NCBI GenBank assembly: GCA_036655355.1
Contig: JAVVQG010000001.1
Coordinates: 1 to 64,000, forward strand
DNA from: JAUNSR01 sp036655355
Lineage (GTDB): Bacteria; Bacteroidota; Bacteroidia; Bacteroidales; JAUNSR01
DNA length: 64,000 nt
Direction: 5' to 3'
In this document: positions 43,355-51,652 of the stretch, piece by piece
How positions within the stretch are numbered: position 1 is the first letter of the stretch
Layout of the letters: the number at the start of each line of letters is the position of its first letter
The notes under the pieces: generated by a model
Databases searched by the model: none
Seen by the model: the letters and a program-made list of their open reading frames with translations, nothing else
Told to the model about the DNA's origin: nothing
Position numbers and translations under genes: made by a program

Positions 43355-45370
43355 TCATTTTTTATTTACAGGCTCGAATCCGCTAAAGACCATTTCTGCC
43401 TTCTTCAAATTCTCTTCATATCCAGGATTTTTGGTTGCTTCGAAAAGCTGTTTCCACAACATTACGGAAGCATTCACATTCTGGTGTGCTGCCGTATAAT
43501 TTTCTTTCTTGATCTGAACCAAACCTGTTTTATAATGCAAAGTGGCAATGCGCGCCAAAAGACCTTCACTTACCTGCACTCCAATAAAATGCTTGATTTC
43601 ATCCAAAGCGGTTACGAGAACCTCTTCTGCCTCTCCGAATTTCTCTGTATTATAATAATAATCAACCAATGAAGTCACTGAGTCCATCCAAGCGAAGATC
43701 GTGTTTTCAACCGTAGGATTCGCTTTGTATATTTTGGTCATCACTTCGAGTTGAGCAACCAGATTCGGTCTTACTTTATCCAATTCGTTAAACTTCAGAT
43801 AAAGGCTTGCCATGTTATGATAAGCTGCAGCCAAATCGTTCAACAAACGCATATCCTTGTGTGCCTTGGAGCTTAAACGCTTACGTAATTCAAGAGATTT
43901 CTCAAAGTATTCTGCTGATTTTTTAATGTCATTCAAATCGGCATACATCTTACCTATTCGGTCAAAAGTGATTGTTGGAGCGATTTGCATCTCAATACTT
44001 TCCGGATGGGATTCAGCCATACGTTCTCCGATAATCAAAGCGTTTTGGTAAGCAGCCAACGCTTCATCTTTCAATTCATTTTCGTGACACAAATCACCAA
44101 AATCGTTGTACATCACCATCAAATCACGTTCAAGCAATGTATTATTCTGCTGAGTTGAAATCAGATTCGCCTTTGTGGCAATCGCTTTCTTTAATTCTAA
44201 TTTGCCACGTGTAAAGTATTTCTTGCCTGCTTCCTTGTCCTGCATTTGTTGGAAAACACGACAGATCGTAACGATCCATGAAGCCAAAAGAAGCTTGTTC
44301 GGTGAATTTTCCGGTTCTGCAGCCATTTTCTGGTCTGTAAGATCTAATGCGATGTCGAAACAATGTTCCGCAGCCTTAGTCTGTTTCATATCCAGACAGA
44401 TCATACCCAAATTGAACAATGCATCGCAATTCTCCCATGAGAATGCATCTGCTGCCGGCTTCAACTCCATCAAACGGTCAACGATTCCGATTGAGCGGTC
44501 AAACGCTTCCTTCACTTTATCAAGATTCTGTTTTGCAAGATTTACAGTTGCAACACGCAAACCGGTCAAAGCAATCAAAAGGATGTTGTCAATCGTATTT
44601 TCTTCACCCATCACAGCAAGCAGTTTCTGCTCTACAATCGAAATTAGGTTTTCCGCCTGATCAGGTGTTGAGTATTGAACCATTGCCAAGAATACCTCGT
44701 TGATAAAGTGACGGTACAATTGGAAACGATTATCGGTTTCCTGATCCAACAAAGCTGCTACCGCATCCACCTGACCTTCTACAAAAGTACTTCCTACAGC
44801 TCCTGCAGATGCGTTCAGTGTCTGACCCTGTGCCATTGCGAAAAAATTCGCAGCAGTCTGAGGTTTTGCCGAACGAAGGAGATGGTACATCGTTTCCGTA
44901 ATTCGAAGCGGTTCCATTTCAGGCTGTCCCATCAAACGGAAAGCGATATCGCTATGGAAACTAATTTGTTCAGATTCCGACAATGAAGCGATAAGAATCT
45001 GACGAAGAGGAGCGCTTGGTATTAATAAAACATTTTCAAAAGCCGCAACCAATGGAACTCCGAAACAAACGGCGATTTTTGCAAATGCCGGATTGTTCCA
45101 GGTATCTCCTAAAAGGGCAGCTAAATCCTCGATATGTAAACCGCGGCGACTTGTTGCAAGATAATATAATGTTTCTTTGACAAGGTCTTCGCCAAATACG
45201 TCGGCAGCCTTATCAATGAGCGTTAATATCGTTTTTGTATTTTCTTCTGTTATCTCCGGTGTTTGAGAAGAAAGGAAGTTTTTCAGAATTTCGATCTCCT
45301 CAGGAGTCGTTACGGCTGCAATTGCAGGATTCACTTCTAGTGTTTCAGGTTTATGATTGTTACGATCCAT
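43355..45370 (-). CDS. Large TPR protein with STAND-like N-terminal region
   Basis: 671 aa, soluble. Residues about 60-190 (LYYLATSRRGLHIEDLAALL...LLIPSAPLRQILIASL...HSDIAFRLMG...ETMYHLLRSA) look like the winged-helix and linker that follow the ATPase of STAND/NACHT proteins, but no Walker A or B is present. Residues about 260-650 are tetratricopeptide repeats (NCDALFNLGMICLDMKQTKA, EYFEKSLELRKRLSS, LLNDLAAAYHNMASLYLKFN and others). So it looks like the sensor half of a STAND protein without its NTPase. It begins with MDRNNHKPE. It is convergent with luxS and has no operon partner. Function unknown; probably a protein-protein scaffold. Confidence 0.72.
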   Translation of the reverse strand: MDRNNHKPETLEVNPAIAAVTTPEEIEILKNFLSSQTPEITEENTKTILTLIDKAADVFGEDLVKETLYYLATSRRGLHIEDLAALLGDTWNNPAFAKIAVCFGVPLVAAFENVLLIPSAPLRQILIASLSESEQISFHSDIAFRLMGQPEMEPLRITETMYHLLRSAKPQTAANFFAMAQGQTLNASAGAVGSTFVEGQVDAVAALLDQETDNRFQLYRHFINEVFLAMVQYSTPDQAENLISIVEQKLLAVMGEENTIDNILLIALTGLRVATVNLAKQNLDKVKEAFDRSIGIVDRLMELKPAADAFSWENCDALFNLGMICLDMKQTKAAEHCFDIALDLTDQKMAAEPENSPNKLLLASWIVTICRVFQQMQDKEAGKKYFTRGKLELKKAIATKANLISTQQNNTLLERDLMVMYNDFGDLCHENELKDEALAAYQNALIIGERMAESHPESIEMQIAPTITFDRIGKMYADLNDIKKSAEYFEKSLELRKRLSSKAHKDMRLLNDLAAAYHNMASLYLKFNELDKVRPNLVAQLEVMTKIYKANPTVENTIFAWMDSVTSLVDYYYNTEKFGEAEEVLVTALDEIKHFIGVQVSEGLLARIATLHYKTGLVQIKKENYTAAHQNVNASVMLWKQLFEATKNPGYEENLKKAEMVFSGFEPVNKK

Positions 45371-45584
45371 AATAACTAATAGCGTATTAAAAACGTTCCA
45401 AAAGGGTTGATTTTGGAACTGGGTTGATTTTGAGAACGCAAAATAGTTATTTTAATTGGAAAATCAACCTCATAAGAATGATCCTAATTTTGGGTTTTGA
45501 GCAAACTCCTTAAATAAAGAGGTTTATAATCCACAAAAAAATCACTCCCCCCTCATTTTTAACTATATCGTAATCTATCTGATG

Positions 45585-46229
45585 TCACATTACCCTTTCG
45601 GCAGATTCAGAATAATCCACCCTACCGCGCTCTACGAGACATATCGAAGACCAATCGACAGGCACTCCGAATACCTGCACGCTGATATCGTCTTTTACAA
45701 CATCCACCCTTGAGGAGCGTCTGAATGCCGCAGGTTCCTCCGATTGCGGAATTTGATATAATGATCCCTTTGATCGAATATAAGTTGGCTTAAGATCATT
45801 GCAAGGAGGTTGTTCCGGTCCCAATTCAACATGACACATCATCTCTCCCCCCGTAATCGGGCGATGATGCGTAACCAAAGATTTACGTTTTTCCATAAAT
45901 AAAAAATCGGCTTTCCTTACTTCAAGCTTAAATACCTTCGCATTTACCAATCTCCCCAAAGAGCTGTCGGTATCGCAAAGCGGAATAAACCAGGAAGAAA
46001 TTCCCCCGTGCTTCACACCGATTCGCCAAACACCCTGACTATAATTCAAAGAGGCTAATGGTAGTTTTTCACTGCCTCTGTTTATTAAACGAGAAACCTG
46101 CAAACGTATGGGAGTCTTTGACTCCTTCGTAATCACCTCGAGCTCATTTCCAATTATCTCCCGCGCACGATCTGTGGGAATCCACCCTTCTAGCTCAAGG
46201 GTGATCTCTTCTGTTCCGTGTAACTTCAT
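45585..46229 (-). CDS. Hypothetical protein (214 aa), no recognisable family
   Basis: I do not recognise it. Soluble, mixed alpha/beta, with no signal peptide or membrane helix. It is rich in Arg, Glu and Ser, with a basic stretch around residues 100-125 (RKADFLFMEKRKSLVTHHR) and Cys at scattered positions that form no cluster. The ATG at 46229 follows an AT-rich leader containing a long-range 10-bp inverted repeat. It lies alone on the minus strand between the TPR and WG-repeat genes. The frame is long enough and free of low complexity, so it is probably real. Confidence 0.6.
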   Translation of the reverse strand: MKLHGTEEITLELEGWIPTDRAREIIGNELEVITKESKTPIRLQVSRLINRGSEKLPLASLNYSQGVWRIGVKHGGISSWFIPLCDTDSSLGRLVNAKVFKLEVRKADFLFMEKRKSLVTHHRPITGGEMMCHVELGPEQPPCNDLKPTYIRSKGSLYQIPQSEEPAAFRRSSRVDVVKDDISVQVFGVPVDWSSICLVERGRVDYSESAERVM

Positions 46230-46258
46230 ATGTATATAGTTTTATTTAATTTCACAAA

Positions 46259-46342
46259 ATCCCGTTTCATCAAATACAGGAAACCATTCGATCACTGAAT
46301 GCATTAATAATCATTGGGAGTTCGATTCGGTAGAAACGGGAT
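46259..46342 (-). promoter_or_regulatory. Long-range 10-bp inverted repeat in the leader of the 214-aa gene
   Basis: ATCCCGTTTC at 46259-46268 and GAAACGGGAT at 46333-46342 pair perfectly around 64 nt. The start of the gene on the minus strand is 30 nt further on. This could fold the leader into a closed domain. No known riboswitch pattern is recognised. Confidence 0.35.
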
Positions 46343-46524
46343 AGCATCCCCAATACGTTTTACTGCAGACTGTTTTTACAGTAAACACCTTTTAGAATAA
46401 TCCTACAATGAGCAACGGTGCTGATTAAAGCAATCTAACACCGCAGTTTTTCGACTAAACAAATTACATAATATTCTTTAAACCAAATATATATAGAAAA
46501 AACATCAAAAGCAAAGATTCCAGT

Positions 46525-47049
46525 CTATTCTCCGCTTGATTCCGTCTGTATATCAGTTAATATGAATTCCGTTCCGTCTAACAGCACTTTTATCTCGCCC
46601 GCTTCGTAGTTACTTACCACATCATACACAGGCGAAATAACCACCATACCGGACTTGTTAATAAATCCCCATTTTCCACCTGATATTTCCGATGATGAGT
46701 TTTCCCTGTTTACCTTTCCGCCAACGTTAAACGCAGCAAAACCTTCATTAAAAGGACGAACATATTCAAATACGGGTTTAATTATTACATTTCCATGTTC
46801 ATCTGCAAATCCCATTCGGTTATTCCGGTCTATGATACGAAACAACCCCTCAACCACGTAATCAGGATGATCCTGATTCATATAGATCTTATAAAAACAT
46901 AAATTATCTACGAATAAGGTGATATCTTCCCGTAAAGAATCTCCGGGACTCGACGTATCTTTCAGCTCTCCGTAACGGGGCATCATGAAGCGAAGTAACG
47001 GAACTGCCAGAAAAATAGGAAGCAATAAATTTGACACGATACTTTTCAT
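46525..47049 (-). CDS. WG-repeat protein with N-terminal membrane anchor
   Basis: 174 aa from the ATG at 47049 (MKSIVSNLLLPIFLAVPLL). This start yields a hydrophobic N-terminal anchor or uncleaved signal. The C-terminal half carries two WG repeats (MGFADEHGNVIIKPVFEYVR; KWGFINKSGMVVISPVYDVV), beta-propeller-like modules of unknown role common in Bacteroidota and host-associated bacteria. The frame extends back to 47091, but that part lies in a repeated element, so the shorter start is chosen. The ATG itself sits at the edge of the first 95-bp repeat copy. Lone gene; function unknown. Confidence 0.72.
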   Translation of the reverse strand: MKSIVSNLLLPIFLAVPLLRFMMPRYGELKDTSSPGDSLREDITLFVDNLCFYKIYMNQDHPDYVVEGLFRIIDRNNRMGFADEHGNVIIKPVFEYVRPFNEGFAAFNVGGKVNRENSSSEISGGKWGFINKSGMVVISPVYDVVSNYEAGEIKVLLDGTEFILTDIQTESSGE

Positions 47050-47138
47050 TTGTATATCGTCTATTTTTAACATTAAGGTCAAATGCGCCATCTATATACC
47101 TTCTGCGGGGTATCTCATCCTTAAATGAGCTATGGCGA
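47044..47138. repeat. 95-bp dispersed repeat, locus A copy 1
   Basis: Begins TTTCATTTGTATATCG and ends GCTATGGCGA(T). It contains two nested inverted repeats: CGCCAT...ATGGCG near the ends of its second half and ATACC...GGGTAT inside. It is followed directly by copy 2 with a period of exactly 95 bp. Its first bases contain the start codon of the WG-repeat gene (minus strand). Confidence 0.9.
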
Positions 47139-47233
47139 TTTCATTTGTATATCGTCTATTTTTAACATTAAGGTCAAATGCGCCATCTATATACCTTCTG
47201 CGGGGTATCTCGACTTTAAATGAGTTATGGCGA
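47139..47233. repeat. 95-bp dispersed repeat, locus A copy 2
   Basis: Nearly identical to copy 1; the differences are confined to the last third (CATCC/CGACT, GAGC/GAGT). The CGCCAT/ATGGCG and ATACC/GGGTAT pairs are kept. The remaining bases to 47458 are AT-rich and contain no gene that I can defend. Confidence 0.9.
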
Positions 47234-47458
47234 ACTCTTAAACACTTGAAGATAAAACCCTTTATTCTTTAACGTTTATACGTTTGTTTTTGTTCTACTA
47301 AATAGTCACCAATATTGATTTAATTCCATTGGTTATCATCCCCATACATTTCTTAAAAACAACATTTCAATGCCTTTCCTGTCAAAGCATATATTTTAAA
47401 TCGCTGAACCATTTTAGGAGATGCGTTGTTTTGATTTTGTAATTTAAAATCTACAGCT
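47234..47458. other. Intergenic region upstream of the ferredoxin genes
   Basis: 225 nt between the repeat pair and the first ferredoxin gene, AT-rich. Together with the repeats it makes a 409-nt gap without a gene. The promoter of the ferredoxin pair must lie here, but I cannot point to a clear TAnnTTTG box. Confidence 0.3.
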
Positions 47459-47653
47459 ATGGGAATTAAAAAAGTATGGATCGAACCGGGTTGTATTTCC
47501 TGCGGCAATTGTGAATCCGTTTGCCCGGAAGTATTCGAGGTTACAGACGAAAGTCATGTTATACCTGACGCAGACTTGAATCTTTATGAAGAAGGCATTA
47601 AGACTGCGGCAGAAGAATGCCCCGTTCAAGTAATCAAATATGAGGAGGATTAA
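47459..47653 (+). CDS. 4Fe-4S ferredoxin, copy 1
   Basis: A 64-aa acidic electron carrier with one [4Fe-4S] cluster: CISCGNCESVCP near residues 12-23 (CxxCxxxxxC-type spacing, with the third Cys in VCP) and the fourth Cys in EECPVQVI. This single-cluster type resembles the ferredoxins of sulfate reducers and thermophiles. It is followed 23 nt later by a close paralogue, which indicates tandem duplication and co-transcription. The redox partner is not encoded nearby. Confidence 0.9.
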   Translation: MGIKKVWIEPGCISCGNCESVCPEVFEVTDESHVIPDADLNLYEEGIKTAAEECPVQVIKYEED

Positions 47654-47676
47654 TTATAAACTAAAACAGAAGAATC

Positions 47677-47871
47677 ATGCCTATTAAAAAAGTATGGATC
47701 GAAGCAGGATGTATCTCCTGCGGAGAATGCGAAGAGATTTGTCCGGAAGTTTTCGTAGTGACCGATGAATGTCACGTAAAAGAGGATGCCGACATCGCAA
47801 AATACACCGGCCCGATTGAAGAAGCGGCCGATGCTTGCCCCGTAGAAGTAATCAAGTTTGACAAAGAGTGA
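47677..47871 (+). CDS. 4Fe-4S ferredoxin, copy 2
   Basis: A 64-aa paralogue of the protein encoded just upstream, of equal length with the same cluster ligands (CISCGECEEICP and DACPVEVI). It differs in having an additional Cys in TDECHV where copy 1 has Ser, and in a more variable C-terminal half. The extra Cys is close to where a second cluster ligand might sit but is isolated. Two ferredoxins kept side by side suggest different potentials or partners. It ends 93 nt before the helicase gene. Confidence 0.9.
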   Translation: MPIKKVWIEAGCISCGECEEICPEVFVVTDECHVKEDADIAKYTGPIEEAADACPVEVIKFDKE

Positions 47872-47952
47872 AAAACGAAGGTAATTTTCTTTATTTTTTC
47901 TAATTCAAAGATTCTGCAGGGGTCGGAATTTCTGCGATTTTCTTTATTGTAG

Positions 47953-47960
47953 TATCTTTG
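47953..47960 (+). promoter_or_regulatory. -7 box TATCTTTG of the DEAD-box helicase gene
   Basis: Perfect TAnnTTTG match that ends only 4 nt before the ATG at 47965. Transcription would begin at or next to the start codon, giving a leaderless or nearly leaderless mRNA. Confidence 0.5.
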
Positions 47961-47964
47961 AGGT

Positions 47965-49239
47965 ATGAATTTTGAAAAACTCAACCTCATTGAGCCTCTT
48001 GTTGAGGCATTACATAAAGAAAACATAGTGGTTCCGACTCCTATACAGCAAGCCGCCATTCCGGTTCTGTTAGAGGGGAAAGACATTTTGGCTTTTTCTC
48101 AGACAGGAACAGGAAAGACTGCCGCATTTTTATTGCCTATTCTTCAACAATTATCGCTTTCAGACCCTTTACAGGGGATTAAAGCGCTTGTTCTTGCACC
48201 TACCCGCGAACTGGCAGCTCAGATCGACAAGAACCTCACATCGTATGGTAACCTGCTAAATATAACCCACTTGACCGTATACGGTGGAATACCTATCGAG
48301 GAGCAACTCGAGGTGCTTCAAAATGTTCCCGATATCCTAATTGCTACACCAGGACGCCTACTCGATCTTCTAAACCGTGATGCTCTTACATTAAACCAAA
48401 TCAGTCATTTCGTATTAGATGAAGCAGATAGAATGCTCGATATGGGATTTCAGGAGGATCTCGATCAACTTCTTACGTTGCTGCCCGAAAGAAGACAATC
48501 CATGCTGTTTTCAGCCACATTACCTCCACAGATAAGGTCTCTGGCAGATAAGCTATTGAAAAATCCCGTTGAGATTAAAACAGAAATAAGCTGCCAAGCA
48601 AACGAACAAGTAGAACAAAGAGTTTACCACATTGAACGTGCGAATAAATCGCTTTTGATGATTGACCTTTTACGTAAACTGGACGATAAGCCTGCGATTA
48701 TCTTTACTAAGACCCGAAATTCAGCTGACAAACTTCACCTTGTACTCAAAGAGGCAGGTTTCGATGCGGATCGTATTCACTCGGATCGCTCACAGAAAGC
48801 ACGTGAAGAGATTCTCACTTCTTTCAGAAACAAAGAATTACAGTTTTTGATTGCAACCGACATTGCAGCCCGTGGTATTGATATCCCTCACCTCGAACAT
48901 GTTTTCAATTATGAACTTCCGCAATGTGCCGAGAGTTATGTACATCGCATCGGCCGAACCGGAAGAGCGGGGAAAGAGGGATTTGCCATTACATTATGCG
49001 AACCTGAGGAACTTGCGATGCTGATCGAAATCCGCAAATTGATCCGTTTTAACATTCCGGTAGTGGAAAATCATACATATGCTACCGTTTCACTGAAAAA
49101 AGCAATGATGCTTGCCGAAGATATCCTAAAAGGAAAAGCTGTAGAAAAGAAGAAATATCATGGCAGTAAGGCAAACGGCGATTATTTCCGAAGACAAAAA
49201 AGAGAACAACGAAAGCAGAACGGCAACAAGAAACATTAA
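47965..49239 (+). CDS. DEAD-box ATP-dependent RNA helicase (RhlE-like)
   Basis: 424 aa. All DEAD-box motifs are intact: Q motif (PTPIQQAAIP), motif I QTGTGKTAAF, Ia APTRELAAQ, II LDEADRMLDMGF, III FSATLPP, V ATDIAARGIDIP, VI YVHRIGRTGRAGKEG. A basic tail follows (KKYHGSKANGDYFRRQKREQRKQ), typical of RhlE-like enzymes acting in ribosome assembly or RNA decay. The ATG at 47965 gives the usual family start (MNFEKLNL). The transporter gene begins 11 nt after its stop. Confidence 0.95.
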   Translation: MNFEKLNLIEPLVEALHKENIVVPTPIQQAAIPVLLEGKDILAFSQTGTGKTAAFLLPILQQLSLSDPLQGIKALVLAPTRELAAQIDKNLTSYGNLLNITHLTVYGGIPIEEQLEVLQNVPDILIATPGRLLDLLNRDALTLNQISHFVLDEADRMLDMGFQEDLDQLLTLLPERRQSMLFSATLPPQIRSLADKLLKNPVEIKTEISCQANEQVEQRVYHIERANKSLLMIDLLRKLDDKPAIIFTKTRNSADKLHLVLKEAGFDADRIHSDRSQKAREEILTSFRNKELQFLIATDIAARGIDIPHLEHVFNYELPQCAESYVHRIGRTGRAGKEGFAITLCEPEELAMLIEIRKLIRFNIPVVENHTYATVSLKKAMMLAEDILKGKAVEKKKYHGSKANGDYFRRQKREQRKQNGNKKH

Positions 49240-49244
49240 CTTTG
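49237..49244 (+). promoter_or_regulatory. -7 box TAACTTTG at the helicase/transporter junction
   Basis: TAnnTTTG match overlapping the helicase stop codon and ending 6 nt before the transporter ATG at 49251. If active it would give a leaderless transporter mRNA independent of the helicase. No -33 TTTG is seen. Confidence 0.4.
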
Positions 49245-49250
49245 CCCACC

Positions 49251-50279
49251 ATGAGAAAACAATTAATACCATACCTGATCTTTGCTATTATCGTGCTTTT
49301 CGGTGCGAACCTGGCATGGGGATCGGTATCTATTCCGCTAAAGAGTGTCGTTTCAATCTTGATGGGCGATGCAACAGAAAAGGCGACCTGGAGTTACATC
49401 ATTCTCGAATCCAGATTGCCGCAGACGGTTACGGCTCTTTTTGCCGGAGCGGCTTTGGCTGTTTCGGGCCTTCTCTTACAATCGGTTTTCAATAATCCGC
49501 TGGCAGGCCCATCCATACTAGGAGTTGATTCGGGGGCTAGTCTTGGGGTAGCCATTGTAATGCTACTGTTCGGTGGAACATTGGGAACACTTCAAGGCAT
49601 AACCGCATTTTCCGGTTACTTGGCAATTGTAATCGCCGCTTTAACGGGAGCATTTGTCATATTGGGAATTATCATTTTCTTCTCCACCATTGTCCGCAGC
49701 AACCTAATGCTCCTGATAATCGGGATCATGGTGGGGTATTTCACCTCTGCAATCATCTCCATATTGAATTTCTTCTCTACAGAACAAGGCGTGCATGCTT
49801 TTACGTTGTGGGGCATGGGGGACTTCTCATCAGTTTCATTACATCAGTTGCCCTTTTTCTGCACTACGATTTTAATCGGACTTCTCTTGGCCATTTTACT
49901 AATAAAACCGTTAAATGCGTTGTTACTGGGCGACCGATACGCCGAAAATCTTGGGGTAAATGTAAAACGAGTGCGCATCCTACTACTGATTGCAACGGGT
50001 CTTTTGACCGCTACCACTACCGCATTTTGTGGGCCGATTTCCTTTATCGGATTGGCGGTTCCTCATATTGCCCGATTATTGTTGCGCTCTACCAATCAGA
50101 AAGTTCTTTTACCGGCCACCCTGCTTTCTGGTGGAGTCGTCTCTCTGATTTGTAATTTCCTTAGCAACTGGCCCGGATATTCAGGAATCATTCCGCTCAA
50201 CGCAATCACGCCCATTATCGGAGCTCCCGTAATCATTTACGTGATTGTCAACCAAAAAAGAATTCAATATTTCAATTGA
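49251..50279 (+). CDS. FecCD/BtuC-family ABC transporter permease
   Basis: 342-aa inner-membrane subunit of an importer for iron-siderophore, heme or vitamin B12. About ten hydrophobic helices. Family signatures are present: LQSVFNNPLAGPSILGVDSGAS, GDRYAENLGVNVKRVR and FCGPISFIGLAVPHIARLL. The ATG at 49251 (MRKQLIPY) is chosen over an in-frame TTG at 49242. The ATPase gene overlaps its stop by 1 nt (TGATG). No substrate-binding protein or TonB receptor gene is adjacent, so the ligand is unknown. Confidence 0.93.
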   Translation: MRKQLIPYLIFAIIVLFGANLAWGSVSIPLKSVVSILMGDATEKATWSYIILESRLPQTVTALFAGAALAVSGLLLQSVFNNPLAGPSILGVDSGASLGVAIVMLLFGGTLGTLQGITAFSGYLAIVIAALTGAFVILGIIIFFSTIVRSNLMLLIIGIMVGYFTSAIISILNFFSTEQGVHAFTLWGMGDFSSVSLHQLPFFCTTILIGLLLAILLIKPLNALLLGDRYAENLGVNVKRVRILLLIATGLLTATTTAFCGPISFIGLAVPHIARLLLRSTNQKVLLPATLLSGGVVSLICNFLSNWPGYSGIIPLNAITPIIGAPVIIYVIVNQKRIQYFN

Positions 50280-51331
50280 TGCCTGATAAACTTATGCAAG
50301 AGAATAACAACATCCCTGACCACACCGTTCTTTTGGCACGGGATATCAGTATTGGATACCAAAGAGGAAAAAAGGTAATTAAGGAGGTACACCGGGGACT
50401 CTCATTCAATCTCCGAGCCGGGGAACTGACCTGCTTATTGGGTCCAAACGGTGCCGGAAAGTCCACGCTTATCCGATCACTCGGTGCTTCACAAAAACTA
50501 ATCTGCGGCGAAATACTGTTGAATGGAAAGCCATTGTCAAATTACAAAGAGCGAGAGATTTCACGACACATCGGTTTGGTATTGACTGAAAAGACGGCTG
50601 TCGGCGCCTTACGCGTATCCGAATTAGTCGCGCTTGGTCGACATCCACATACCGGATTTTTCGGGAGACTCACTACAACCGACCTTCAGGTGATTGATAA
50701 ATCGATGGAGGCGACCGGGATCATACATAAAAAAGAGCAGTATGTAGCGGAACTTTCAGATGGAGAACGGCAAAAAGCAATGATAGCCAAGGCCCTCGCC
50801 CAGGAGTCTCCGATCATTATTCTGGATGAACCCACCTCTTTTCTGGATATTATCAGTAGAATAGAGATTATGAATCTTCTCCGGAAGTTGGCAAGAAGTC
50901 ACCAGAAAGCGATTTTACTCTCCACCCATGATTTGGAACAGGCATTGGCATCGGCAGATCGACTTTGGTTGTTGTCAAAAGAAAACGGATTGACCTGTGG
51001 CGTTCCCGAAGATATGATTTTCAATAACGCGATGGATAACCTATTTCAACACCAAGAGATATCGTTCGATAAATTAAGCGGCAGTTTTCGTCTGCCTGCG
51101 GAATCAGAAATTCCGGTACACGTCGAAGCGACTCAAGAATTACTGTTCTGGACCAAGAACCTTTTAAACAGGTATGGTTTCAGACCGGCGAAATATACGG
51201 AAATAAGCACATTTAAGATCAAAGTCCAATCTGCACAAGCGATCAGCGTGCAGATAACCGGCGAAAAAGAAATTCACCTCTCCTCCTTCGCATCAGTAAT
51301 TCCATTATTGCTAATGCACTACGACTCTTAA
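50279..51331 (+). CDS. FecE/BtuD-like ABC transporter ATPase with C-terminal extension
   Basis: 350 aa; the usual FecE length is about 255. Walker A is GPNGAGKST (about residues 61-69), signature ELSDGERQKAMIAKALAQ, Walker B IIILDEPTSFLD, H-loop STHD. After residue about 250 there are about 100 extra residues (VHVEATQELLFWTKNLLNRY... to LLLMHYDS) with alternating strands and helices but no motif I know; they may bind a regulator or ligand. The ATG at 50279 overlaps the permease stop, giving translational coupling. A terminator follows at 51350. Confidence 0.9.
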   Translation: MPDKLMQENNNIPDHTVLLARDISIGYQRGKKVIKEVHRGLSFNLRAGELTCLLGPNGAGKSTLIRSLGASQKLICGEILLNGKPLSNYKEREISRHIGLVLTEKTAVGALRVSELVALGRHPHTGFFGRLTTTDLQVIDKSMEATGIIHKKEQYVAELSDGERQKAMIAKALAQESPIIILDEPTSFLDIISRIEIMNLLRKLARSHQKAILLSTHDLEQALASADRLWLLSKENGLTCGVPEDMIFNNAMDNLFQHQEISFDKLSGSFRLPAESEIPVHVEATQELLFWTKNLLNRYGFRPAKYTEISTFKIKVQSAQAISVQITGEKEIHLSSFASVIPLLLMHYDS

Positions 51332-51349
51332 ACGTGACCAATAAATACA

Positions 51350-51397
51350 AATCCCCGTGATGCTTCGACCTTTTCGGATCGATGTATCACGGGGATT
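51350..51397. terminator. Terminator between the transporter operon and the minus-strand genes
   Basis: A 12-bp stem (AATCCCCGTGAT / ATCACGGGGATT) with a partly paired 24-nt loop, 18 nt after the ATPase stop and 33 nt from the convergent zinc-ribbon gene. It is AT-rich on both flanks and probably bidirectional. Confidence 0.75.
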
Positions 51398-51430
51398 CAA
51401 ATTATAATACGTTTCAATATATGATCCGCT

Positions 51431-51649
51431 TCAATACTTTACCAACCTCTTGGGAGAGCCGTGCCAGCTACACCCCAAACAGAAAACCTCTGTCAGATCG
51501 AAGCCGTCCAGACACTCTCCTTCCTTCGCCGTTACTATCGAAAAATCACTAAGGACAAAAACCAGACGCCTCTCACCAGCTTGATTCTTCACATAGAAAT
51601 TCCCGATCTTACATTGAGGACAAACTAATTTACGTAAAGTCTGCTTCAT
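51431..51649 (-). CDS. Small zinc-ribbon protein (72 aa)
   Basis: 72 aa with two CxxC pairs, CPQC near residues 10-13 and CLGC near residues 57-60, the layout of a treble-clef or zinc-ribbon fold. The middle carries basic and acidic stretches (AGERRLVFVLSDFSIV). No membrane segment. It follows the HAD phosphatase gene by 3 nt (stop of that gene at 51653, start here at 51649), so they form one operon. Function unknown; such small ribbons often bind nucleic acid or other proteins. Confidence 0.75.
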   Translation of the reverse strand: MKQTLRKLVCPQCKIGNFYVKNQAGERRLVFVLSDFSIVTAKEGECLDGFDLTEVFCLGCSWHGSPKRLVKY

Positions 51650-51652
51650 CGA

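Noticed and set aside
45395..45432. Short direct repeat GGTTGATTTTG(G/A) in the leader of the TPR gene
   Set aside because: Two copies of about 12 nt 21 nt apart could be an operator, but nothing else supports it.
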